A stretch of 64,000 bases of DNA from Pseudomonas putida (GTDB lineage: Bacteria > Pseudomonadota > Gammaproteobacteria > Pseudomonadales > Pseudomonadaceae), in NCBI RefSeq assembly GCF_002906855.1, contig NZ_MINI01000048.1:1-64000 (forward strand), written 5' to 3'. Positions 8,503 through 15,578 of this stretch are shown one piece after another (within the stretch, counting starts at the first letter, position 1; each line of letters starts with the position of its first letter). The notes beneath the pieces were generated by a model that saw only the letters and a program-made list of their open reading frames with translations, did not search any database and was not told the origin of the DNA. Both the position numbers and the translations under genes were made by a program.

Positions 8503-9972
8503 ATGCAATGGACACACGAGCAGTCGCCAATCATCCAGTCGGAAGCCCCGAAACTCCTTATCCAGGCCGGCGCTGGCAGTGGCAAGACCACAACGCTGGT
8601 GGGCTACGCGCAACACCACACCCGTCTGCGGATTCTCTATCTCTGTTACAACAAGTCGGTCGAGATCGCCGCGCGTGGCCGATTTCCGCGCAACGTGGTG
8701 AACAAAACTGCGCACGGCCTGGCCTACGCCGTCTATGGCACACAGTTCAGCCATAAGCAGACCAACAACTTGCGACTGACCGATATCGCCCGAGCGCTTG
8801 ATACGCAGGACTGGGAGCTGGTCAGGGACGTGCTAACCACCCTCAACAACTATATGGCCAGCGCCGACGACCTGATCGAGCGCTGCCACTTTCCACGGTT
8901 CCGTGACCGCCCGATGCTTACCTCCGCCCAGGAGCGCTACCTGAACCAGGCGCTGGTAGCAGCGATGAGCATCTGGAAGCGCATGACTGACCTGCAGGAC
9001 ACAGCGGTGCAGATCACGCATGACGGATACCTGAAGCTGTACCAGTTGAGCAAACCCGACCTGAGCCAGCGCTTCGACTGTGTCCTGCTCGATGAGGGAC
9101 AGGACGTAAACCCCGTCATCGCTGACATTGTGCGCATTCAGCGTATTCGCAAGGTGGCCGTGGGTGATCGTCATCAGCAGATCTATCGCTTTCGAGGGGC
9201 GGAAGACGCTCTAAATGCCAGCTGGATGGCCGGGGCGGAGAAGCACTACCTGACCCAGAGCTTCAGATTTGGGCCTGCAGTCGCCCATGTCGCCAACATC
9301 ATCCTGTCCTACAAGGGAGAAACCAGGAAGCTGCAGGGACTGGGCGAGAAGACATTGGTGAAGAAGGCGTTGCCGGCCGGGCTGCCGCACAGGACATACA
9401 TTCATCGGACCGTTATCGGGGTGATTGAAAACGCACTGTGCCTGGTCACCGAGAAGCCCAAAATCTACTGGGTTGGCGGCATTGACAGCTATTCAGTACG
9501 CGACCTCGAGGATCTGTTCTATTTCAGTCGCCAACAGCGCGATCTGGTCCAGAACAAAAAGCTGCTCCGTGACTACCGAGACTATGGCCAGTACGTGGAA
9601 ATCGCCGAGGTTAGCCAGGACAGCGAGATGATCCGGTCCATCAAGATCATCAACATGTATCCGGATCTGCCTCAGCGAATCTTGGCCCTGCGCTCATGCA
9701 CCGTGGACCAAGAGCTGGATGCAACTATCACCCTCACCTCTGCCCACAAGTCGAAAGGCCTGGAGTGGGACTTCGTCGGGCTCTTCGACGACTTCACGTC
9801 GGACCCGCTCTCACCTGACATCGATCCAGGTCGACGAGATGATGAGTTGAACCTCCTGTACGTTGCCGTCACCCGGGCGATGAAGATCCTCGCCATCAAC
9901 AGTCTGGTGCTGTCCATCATGGAACGCTACGTGGACGCTCTCGCCCCAGGAGCGCGTCAAGCGCGCGGCTGA
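8503..9972 (+). CDS. UvrD-like superfamily 1 DNA helicase
   Basis: ATP-dependent helicase of the UvrD/Rep/FBH1 group (489 aa, short for the group). Motifs in order: Walker A AGAGSGKTTTL (~23-33), the short LYLCYNKSVEIAA, motif II VLLDEGQDVNP (DEGQD, close to the usual DExQD), motif III GDRHQQIYRFRGAEDA, motif V TLTSAHKSKGLEWDFV and motif VI NLLYVAVTRAM. All ATPase motifs look intact. The ATG at 8503 has AGGAAGAG upstream. It lies between the TIGR03747 and RAQPRD genes but is not one of the named TIGR037xx mating proteins, so it is probably an accessory gene. It may aid DNA processing, repair after transfer, or act against host defences; the sequence does not say which. Confidence 0.85.
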   Translation: MQWTHEQSPIIQSEAPKLLIQAGAGSGKTTTLVGYAQHHTRLRILYLCYNKSVEIAARGRFPRNVVNKTAHGLAYAVYGTQFSHKQTNNLRLTDIARALDTQDWELVRDVLTTLNNYMASADDLIERCHFPRFRDRPMLTSAQERYLNQALVAAMSIWKRMTDLQDTAVQITHDGYLKLYQLSKPDLSQRFDCVLLDEGQDVNPVIADIVRIQRIRKVAVGDRHQQIYRFRGAEDALNASWMAGAEKHYLTQSFRFGPAVAHVANIILSYKGETRKLQGLGEKTLVKKALPAGLPHRTYIHRTVIGVIENALCLVTEKPKIYWVGGIDSYSVRDLEDLFYFSRQQRDLVQNKKLLRDYRDYGQYVEIAEVSQDSEMIRSIKIINMYPDLPQRILALRSCTVDQELDATITLTSAHKSKGLEWDFVGLFDDFTSDPLSPDIDPGRRDDELNLLYVAVTRAMKILAINSLVLSIMERYVDALAPGARQARG

Positions 9973-9990
9973 TTAAATAAAGGAGTCACT

Positions 9991-10299
9991 ATGAGCAAGA
10001 AATTCGAACACCGCGCTGACTATGTCGCTATTCCATTCAAAAACGCGACTAGCGGCGCTTGGATATTTAAGAGCACAGAACAGACGCTTGAGCCCGATGT
10101 TGCGTCTCTTTTGGCAGAAGAGGAGCAACTGCAGAAGAAGATGCTCGAGCTCGGAGCCCAAGGCTGGGAACTCGTCAGCACCCAGCCAGTGTGCCGGGGC
10201 GAGATCAAAGTGGGCAATCAAAATGCCCAGGCCTGGTCCTACGGGTTCCCAATGCCGGTCGGATATCTGCTCTTTTTCAAGCGCGAGTCAGTAGCCTGA
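9991..10299 (+). CDS. Small DUF4177-like protein
   Basis: Protein of 102 aa with no signal peptide or membrane helix. The segment KMLELGAQGWELVS followed later by GYLLFFKRE is the pattern of DUF4177-like small proteins (helix with LxxxGxxGWELV, then a strand ending in FKR). AAGGAG stands 6 bases before the ATG, so expression is likely. It follows the helicase gene by 18 bp and may be cotranscribed with it. No function is known to me for this family. Confidence 0.7.
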   Translation: MSKKFEHRADYVAIPFKNATSGAWIFKSTEQTLEPDVASLLAEEEQLQKKMLELGAQGWELVSTQPVCRGEIKVGNQNAQAWSYGFPMPVGYLLFFKRESVA

Positions 10300-10312
10300 C
10301 CAATCAGGCGCT

Positions 10313-10528
10313 TTAGGCTTCATGATCATGCCCTGGAAGGAGGGCCAACATGGCGTTGGCCCTCCTGACCATCTCGACCAGCTCCACTGAGCTCACCTCT
10401 CGTCGGTGCTGAAGCATCTCGGCGGCCAAAACCGCTTTGTCGTAGCAACCTTCATCTCGGAAACGGGCACCCAGAAAGTCCGATACCCAAGCTTCAAACA
10501 CCGGCGAGTTGGTGGTTTTCCGCGGCAT
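10313..10528 (-). CDS. Small hypothetical protein, minus strand within the ICE module
   Basis: A 71-aa reading frame on the strand opposite to the transfer operon. It has an excellent ribosome binding site: on the minus strand GGGGGAG sits 4 bases before the ATG. The protein begins MPRKTTNSPVFEAWVSDFL and is helical and soluble, without a recognised domain. Its orientation, facing the DUF4177-like gene, suggests a separate promoter in 10529-10763. Size and charge would fit a regulator or an antitoxin-like protein, but no motif proves this. Confidence 0.55.
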   Translation of the reverse strand: MPRKTTNSPVFEAWVSDFLGARFRDEGCYDKAVLAAEMLQHRREVSSVELVEMVRRANAMLALLPGHDHEA

Positions 10529-10763
10529 AAGACTCCCCCACAGATCAGTTTTTCCCGTATGCCTACTCCTTGGCTTAACTTCGGCTCATTGTAATCGGTC
10601 TGGGCCGTTCAATCGCCCTACCAAAGTGGATCAATCCACTTCACCAAAGCGTGACCGGCTTAGAGAAAAAATTCTACGGACCTCAGATAAGTATTTCTTG
10701 AGGCGCCCCTCCACCTGGTCTCGGCATTCTGACGCCCACAGTCAGTTGCCCCAGAGCCCAGCC

Positions 10764-11120
10764 GTGAACAAGCCATCCCTCCTCCTTGTATCTCCTCGCC
10801 GAATCCTGCTTGGCGCGCTGATCAGCGTCAGCGGCGGCTTTTCACTAATACCGAGCGCTCAGGCGGCCGGTGCATCAGAACAGGCCAACATCGAGGTGAT
10901 GATCCGGCAGCTGAACGCGCTGGAGGACTCGGCGCGGCGCAGCGCCACGATCGCCAGCGAACCTGGCCAGCGCTACTACTTCGACTATGAACGTCTGGCT
11001 GGCGACATCCAGCGCGTTCGCCAGGGCCTGCAAGAATACCTGACCCCAAGTCGCGCACAGCCGCGAGATCCGGCAGAGCTGGCTGGGAAATACACCCTCA
11101 CCGGCGGGCGGATGCCATGA
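10764..11120 (+). CDS. ICE RAQPRD family protein (TIGR01690)
   Basis: Exported small protein (118 aa from GTG 10764) carrying the signature SRAQPRDPAEL near the C terminus, which names the family. A signal peptide spans about residues 8-34 (ILLGALISVSGGFSLIPSAQA). The mature part is helical (IEVMIRQLNALEDSARRS, then YYFDYERLAGDIQRVRQGL). The start is uncertain, because the same frame is open far upstream; GTG 10764 gives a proper signal peptide length. It overlaps the TIGR03758 gene by 4 bp and opens the second block of conjugation genes. Confidence 0.85.
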   Translation: MNKPSLLLVSPRRILLGALISVSGGFSLIPSAQAAGASEQANIEVMIRQLNALEDSARRSATIASEPGQRYYFDYERLAGDIQRVRQGLQEYLTPSRAQPRDPAELAGKYTLTGGRMP

Positions 11121-11356
11121 GCATGAGCGGCACTCAAGTCGCAGCTTTCAACGCTGCAAGCGGGGTCACCCCCCAGGCCAGCACCGTGCTGTTCGTAGGC
11201 ACCGTCATCGCACTGTCGACCCTGTGGGGTGCCTGGGCGCTGTACAGCATCTACCGGGGCTGGGCGACTCAGAACATCGACAGAAACATTGCAGCCGCGT
11301 CGACCGTCAAGGTCATCGTCCTGCTGCTGATCCTCGCCACACTCGTTCTCAGCTAG
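11117..11356 (+). CDS. ICE small membrane protein, TIGR03758 family
   Basis: Protein of 79 aa with two transmembrane helices (~23-46 and ~62-78) separated by a short loop YRGWATQNIDRNIAA. Size and order (after RAQPRD, before TIGR03745) match the TIGR03758 (PFL_4701) family of PFGI-1-class ICEs. ATG 11117 overlaps the RAQPRD stop (ATGA); a second ATG at 11123 is possible. It is probably a small inner-membrane or pilin-like component of the mating channel; the exact role is unknown. Confidence 0.8.
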   Translation: MSMSGTQVAAFNAASGVTPQASTVLFVGTVIALSTLWGAWALYSIYRGWATQNIDRNIAAASTVKVIVLLLILATLVLS

Positions 11357-11371
11357 CCAAGGAGCTAACCG

Positions 11372-11722
11372 ATGTCTATCCGCACCATCACCAAGTCACT
11401 CACCGGCGCCGCCGCATTGATTATGGGCCTGCACCCAATCATTGCCGCTGCCGCATTACCAGGAGCACAAGCCCCAACACGCGGCGAGGGAACCAGCTGG
11501 CTGCAAACCATCCAGAACTACGGTTACGACGGTTTCATGCTGATCGGTCTCTTCCTGCTCGGAGCCATGATGGTGGGGGTCGCCTCCCATGCCTACGGCG
11601 TTTACCACGATATCCATGAGGGCAAGAAAAAGTGGCGAGACCTGGGGCTCACCGCTGTGGTCGGGATCTGCCTGATCGGCGTCGGCATCTTCATGGTCAC
11701 CAAAGCTACTGGCGTCCTCTAA
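11372..11722 (+). CDS. ICE membrane protein, TIGR03745 family (possible pilin-like subunit)
   Basis: Protein of 116 aa with a cleavable-looking N-terminal signal (residues 1-27, LTGAAALIMGLHPIIAAAA) and two further transmembrane helices (~54-76 and ~92-111) joined by HDIHEGKKKWRDLG. This layout resembles TraA/VirB2-type pilins, and its place just before the TraL-like TIGR03750 gene is the place of pilin genes in F-type systems. The pilin role is therefore an inference from layout and order. AAGGAG lies 7 bases upstream of the ATG. Confidence 0.82.
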   Translation: MSIRTITKSLTGAAALIMGLHPIIAAAALPGAQAPTRGEGTSWLQTIQNYGYDGFMLIGLFLLGAMMVGVASHAYGVYHDIHEGKKKWRDLGLTAVVGICLIGVGIFMVTKATGVL

Positions 11723-11735
11723 CTGGTGATGCGAT

Positions 11736-12119
11736 ATGGCTGAGACCACTTACCTGAAGGATGGAACGCTCGATTTCCTTCCCCACAACCTTAATAGGCA
11801 GCCCATCGTCATGGGAGGTCTCACTGCGGATGAAATGTGGGGAACGGTCGGTGCTTGTGGAGGGGCCGGCGTGATTCTGGGCATCCCCGTGTCGTTCTTG
11901 TTCGGCAACCCAGCTCTCTTCATCGCTTGCGCTCTTGTAGGTGGAGCTCTGGGCTTGACCGTGGCAAGCCGGATCCTCCGGAAGATGAAACGCGGCCGCC
12001 CGGATACATGGTTTTACCGCCAGCTCCAGTTCTACAAGGCTCAACACCTCCCCTTCCTCGGTGGCCCCCAGTTGGTCATCCGGAAGGGAGCGTGGACATG
12101 CCGTCGTACAGGAAAGTAG
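11736..12119 (+). CDS. ICE conjugation protein, TIGR03750 family (TraL-like)
   Basis: Protein of 127 aa with two adjacent transmembrane helices (~37-56 and ~58-78) after a soluble N terminus containing LPHNLNRQPIVMGGLTADE, followed by a cytosolic tail with RILRKMKRGRPDTWFYRQ. These are the features of TIGR03750. In position and topology it corresponds to TraL of F-type conjugation systems, an inner-membrane assembly factor; that equivalence is inference. The stop is 8 bp before the start of the TIGR03746 gene. Confidence 0.83.
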   Translation: MAETTYLKDGTLDFLPHNLNRQPIVMGGLTADEMWGTVGACGGAGVILGIPVSFLFGNPALFIACALVGGALGLTVASRILRKMKRGRPDTWFYRQLQFYKAQHLPFLGGPQLVIRKGAWTCRRTGK

Positions 12120-12127
12120 GAATCTTC

Positions 12128-12778
12128 ATGAGTTTTCGAAAACGAGTGGATGCTCAGCAAGCACACATTCTCAGCTTGCGAATCGCGGTAATTGTGCTGG
12201 GCGCAGTCAGCCTGTTCGCGTTTTACGGCTGGCACAAAGCCCCCGAAGACCTGACCGTGCATGTGCCGCCGGACCTCCGCTCCGGCAGTACTCGCAAATG
12301 GTGGGAGGTGCCACCAGAAAACGTGTATGCCTTCGGGTTCTATATCTTCCAGCAGATGCAGCGCTGGGAGAAGAACGGGGACGACGACTACCAAGACAAC
12401 ATCGAGCGTCTGGCGTCCTACGTGACCCCTGGCTGCAAGGAGTACCTGCAGAAAGACTACGAGATGCGCCGTAACGCCGGTGAGCTGCGCCGCCGTGAAC
12501 GGAATGTCTCAGAAATCCCGGGCCACGGGTTGACCGACCCTGGCGTGCTACGCGTGGAAGAAATCGGAATCAACGATTGGACAGTCAATCTGGATCTACT
12601 CGCTGACGAGTCGGTGAACGGCGAGCGGGTCAAGCGTGCAATGACGCGTTATCCACTGTCCATCGTCCGGGCCGACGTCAATCCAGAGAAAAATCCGTTC
12701 GGGTTGATGTGGAACTGCTATGCGTCCAACCCGCAGCGCATCGAGGTTGATCTGCAAGCAGCCGGGGTGAAACCATGA
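12128..12778 (+). CDS. ICE conjugation protein, TIGR03746 family (TraE/VirB8-like)
   Basis: Bitopic protein of 216 aa: short cytosolic N terminus, one transmembrane helix (~17-37), then a periplasmic domain with the family-typical LTVHVPPDLRSGSTRKWWEV (43-62) and VYAFGFYIFQQMQRWEKNG. The ATG at 12128 has AGGA 7 bases upstream; an in-frame ATG at 12098 inside the previous gene is less likely. In order and topology it is the counterpart of TraE/VirB8, a scaffold linking inner-membrane and outer-membrane parts of the channel. It overlaps the TIGR03749 gene by 4 bp. Confidence 0.85.
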   Translation: MSFRKRVDAQQAHILSLRIAVIVLGAVSLFAFYGWHKAPEDLTVHVPPDLRSGSTRKWWEVPPENVYAFGFYIFQQMQRWEKNGDDDYQDNIERLASYVTPGCKEYLQKDYEMRRNAGELRRRERNVSEIPGHGLTDPGVLRVEEIGINDWTVNLDLLADESVNGERVKRAMTRYPLSIVRADVNPEKNPFGLMWNCYASNPQRIEVDLQAAGVKP

Positions 12779-13671
12779 ATCTGCGCGCGTGCCTCCTTGT
12801 TCTGGGCCTCTCTGCAGTTGCCAATGTGAAAGCGGTAGAGCTGCTGCTGTGGGACCGTATCCCCATGGCAATCCCGCTAATTGTCGGTCAAGAGCGCATT
12901 GTGTTCGTCGACCAGAACGTGCGGGTAGGCATGCCTCCGCAGCTTGTTGGCCAACTGCGGGTCCAGAGCACTGGCGGCGCCGTCTACCTGCTGGCCAGCC
13001 AAGAAATTCCACCGACCAGGCTGCAACTGCAGAATGTGGCCACTGGCGAGATCATGCTGGTGGATATTGCCGCGACACCAGCGGCAGAGGGCCAAGCCAA
13101 GCTCGAACCCGCGAAGATCGTCGCCGGCGCGGCCCCTTCTACCTACTACGGCGATACCACCTCGACGCGAGCTCCGACGAAGCGATCCGCGACGTCGGAG
13201 GAGGAGGAGGAGGATGTTCCGCCGGCACCGCGACATGAGACACCTGCGCCGGTGGCCCTGACCCGCTATGCGGCGCAAATGCTGTACGCCCCACTCCGGA
13301 CCGTTGAGCCTGTCGCCGGCATCAGCCAGGTGCGTGTTGATCGAGCCCTGGACCTCAGCACCTTGTTGCCGGTATTACCGGTGGAAGCATCGGTGCTGGG
13401 GGCTTGGCGCCTCGACAACAGCTATGTCACGGCAGTCAAACTCAGAAACCTGAGTGCCCAGCAGTTGACGATGAATGCAACAGAGCTGATGGGCAACTTC
13501 TCCACGGCGACATTCCAGCACCCGTACCTCGGAGCTCGTGGAAATGCCAGCGATACCACCACGCTTTACCTGGTCACACAAGGAAAGGGGCTGAAAGAGG
13601 CCCTGCTGCCGTCTTCGGTCAGCCAAATTGATCCGAAAGCAGGAGGGCGCCGTGGGCAGTCTGAAAAGTAA
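12775..13671 (+). CDS. ICE conjugation protein, TIGR03749 family (TraK/VirB9-like)
   Basis: Secreted protein (298 aa) with signal peptide 1-20 (CLLVLGLSAVANVKA) and the family segment LLLWDRIPMAIPLIVGQERIVFVDQNV. A low-complexity acidic hinge (SATSEEEEEDVPPAP, ~140-155) divides two beta-rich domains. The C-terminal part contains YLGARGNASDTTTLYLVT. In order it corresponds to TraK/VirB9 in the outer-membrane core complex; this is an inference. Its last 20 bp overlap the start of the TIGR03752 gene. Confidence 0.85.
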   Translation: MNLRACLLVLGLSAVANVKAVELLLWDRIPMAIPLIVGQERIVFVDQNVRVGMPPQLVGQLRVQSTGGAVYLLASQEIPPTRLQLQNVATGEIMLVDIAATPAAEGQAKLEPAKIVAGAAPSTYYGDTTSTRAPTKRSATSEEEEEDVPPAPRHETPAPVALTRYAAQMLYAPLRTVEPVAGISQVRVDRALDLSTLLPVLPVEASVLGAWRLDNSYVTAVKLRNLSAQQLTMNATELMGNFSTATFQHPYLGARGNASDTTTLYLVTQGKGLKEALLPSSVSQIDPKAGGRRGQSEK

Positions 13672-15151
13672 TCCACTCCTCAAGTACCTGCTCATCCCCG
13701 TGCTGATCGGCGCGCTCATCATCGTGTTCAAGGGGGGGAGTAAAAAAGAGGAGCCGAAGGCTCCTGAAGATAAACCGATCATCATCGGAGGCGACACCGC
13801 ACGCAAGCTAGGGGTGGACGGTGATACTCCGGCCGACACCCTCCGCACGGTGGTCGCTGAAAGTCGGGAGGTGAAAGACCAGATCGCGAAGGTGCTGACC
13901 GACAACAAGGAACTGAAGGACCAGAATGCAGAGCTCCAGCTCCGGCTTTCGCGCATAGATCAGAATGTCGACAACAAGCTGAATGATGCGAAGGGCGAGC
14001 TGCAGGAGCAGGTGAAGAACCAAAGCGTGGGCCTGTTGGACCAGTTCCAGCGTCAGTTGGATAACCTATCGCAGAACCCAAATGCCGCTGGGCAGGACCT
14101 CCCCATTGGGCTCGGAGTGATGCCAGGTGACGGCGCGGGTTTCGACAAAGGGACGAAGTCCAATGGACTCGTATGGGTTGAACCCACCGATGCCACTGCC
14201 TTGGACGCTAGCGGTAAACCCCTTCAGCCCGGCTCCGCCCAGACGGCCAGTAGCTTCAATTTTCCCACCAGCTTTGGGAGCACCCTGGACAAAGGCCAAA
14301 CAGTTCTCAGCGCGACGGCCCAGAACGTCGGCGCTGATTTGTCTCCCCAGGATGCCCGCAAGCAAGTACGCAAAGCCTATACCTTGCCCCAGAACTCGAC
14401 CTTGATGGGGTCGGTGGCCATGTCGGCGCTCATTGGCCGCGTACCGATCGATGGAACAGTCAATGATCCCTTCCCTTTCAAGGTCCTGATCGGTCCGGAC
14501 AACCTCACCGCAAACGGCATCGAGATACCTGACGTCGTCGGTGCTGTTGCCAGCGGTACCGCATCAGGCGACTGGACATTGTCCTGCGTGCGCGGGCAAG
14601 TCCGGAGCCTGACGTTCGTCTTCGCAGATGGCACGGTCCGATCGTTCCCTGCCCCGGCAGAAGAGGCCAACGGCAGCCAGAACAACAACCAGAACAGCAG
14701 CAACGGTAACGGGCAGCCAGCGATCCAGGGCGGACTCGGCTGGATCAGCGACTCCTACGGCATTCCTTGCATCTCCGGCGAGCGCCGATCCAACGCCAAG
14801 GAGTACTTGACCAACCAGTCCCTGGTGACGGCCGCGGGCGCCGGCATCGCCAAACTGTTGAAGGCTGATGAGCAAAATAGCTCCACTACCTTCAGCAGCG
14901 GAGGAACTTCATTCGGGACCACGGGCTCCTCGGGGAACTCCGCCATGGGCGCGATTCTGACCGGTGGGGTCAGCGACATCCGCTCCTGGATGAACAAGCT
15001 CTACGGCGAAGCTTTCGCCGCCGTGTACGTACAGCCCGGGGCGAAGGTCGCCGTCCACTTGGACCAGCAGCTCGCCATCGACTACGAGATCAAAGGCCGC
15101 AAGGTCGATTACAACGCCGGAGCCAACCATGTATCCGCAAACCTTGACTAA
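13652..15151 (+). CDS. ICE conjugation protein, TIGR03752 family (TraB/VirB10-like)
   Basis: Protein of 499 aa starting at GTG 13652, chosen because AGGAGG stands 5 bases upstream. It has one N-terminal transmembrane helix (NPLLKYLLIPVLIGALIIVF, ~6-25), a Lys/Glu/Pro-rich linker, a coiled coil (~60-130, VKDQIAKVLTDNKELKDQNAE), and a C-terminal beta domain from ~240 with YTLPQNSTLMGSVAMSALIG and GGLGWISDSYGIPCISGE. The TraB/VirB10 architecture (cytosolic tip, TM, coiled coil, C-terminal barrel) spans the envelope and couples ATP use to channel opening. An Asn/Ser/Gln-rich stretch (~335-352) is variable. It overlaps its lipoprotein neighbour by 23 bp. Confidence 0.87.
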   Translation: MGSLKSNPLLKYLLIPVLIGALIIVFKGGSKKEEPKAPEDKPIIIGGDTARKLGVDGDTPADTLRTVVAESREVKDQIAKVLTDNKELKDQNAELQLRLSRIDQNVDNKLNDAKGELQEQVKNQSVGLLDQFQRQLDNLSQNPNAAGQDLPIGLGVMPGDGAGFDKGTKSNGLVWVEPTDATALDASGKPLQPGSAQTASSFNFPTSFGSTLDKGQTVLSATAQNVGADLSPQDARKQVRKAYTLPQNSTLMGSVAMSALIGRVPIDGTVNDPFPFKVLIGPDNLTANGIEIPDVVGAVASGTASGDWTLSCVRGQVRSLTFVFADGTVRSFPAPAEEANGSQNNNQNSSNGNGQPAIQGGLGWISDSYGIPCISGERRSNAKEYLTNQSLVTAAGAGIAKLLKADEQNSSTTFSSGGTSFGTTGSSGNSAMGAILTGGVSDIRSWMNKLYGEAFAAVYVQPGAKVAVHLDQQLAIDYEIKGRKVDYNAGANHVSANLD

Positions 15152-15578
15152 GCCCCGCCTGCAGGCCGGCGCCTGGCTCGTGCTCGCCCTCATTCTAGGC
15201 GGATGCACGACTGACAAAGACGAGCTGCTCCCCCACGGGGAAGCCAACATGATGGACGTGTGGCAACACGGCACGTCTGGCGGGAGCTCTGGCAGTTCCA
15301 ACAGCAGAATGTTGCTGGATGCGCGCCAAGAGCTGCGCCGACCGCTCGATGAGGCTCAGGTGGCCCGCCAACAGGCAAGTGCTGACGCCTTCAACCACAC
15401 GCCCCAGAACGAAATTTACAGCCAGTTCAAGCGCCTCCCGAACCCTGATCTGGTGATGTACGTGTTCCCACACCTGGCTGGTACGGATCCAGTCCCAGTC
15501 CCGGGGTACACCACGGTGTTCCCGATGTATCAACGCGTGCAGTACGCCATGCCAGGCGAGCGGACGGAGGAGTACTGA
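15129..15578 (+). CDS. ICE lipoprotein, TIGR03751 family (TraV/VirB7-like)
   Basis: Lipoprotein of 149 aa. The signal peptide ends in the lipobox LILGGC (Cys 26). The mature sequence has a Gly/Ser-rich segment (GTSGGSSGSSNS), then LLDARQELRRPLDEAQVA and the family-typical FKRLPNPDLVMYVFPHLAGTDPVPVPGYTTVFP. It lies between the TraB-like and TraC genes, the position of TraV in F-type systems, and is expected in the outer-membrane ring. It overlaps the preceding gene by 23 bp and touches the traC ATG at one base. Confidence 0.85.
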   Translation: MYPQTLTKPRLQAGAWLVLALILGGCTTDKDELLPHGEANMMDVWQHGTSGGSSGSSNSRMLLDARQELRRPLDEAQVARQQASADAFNHTPQNEIYSQFKRLPNPDLVMYVFPHLAGTDPVPVPGYTTVFPMYQRVQYAMPGERTEEY

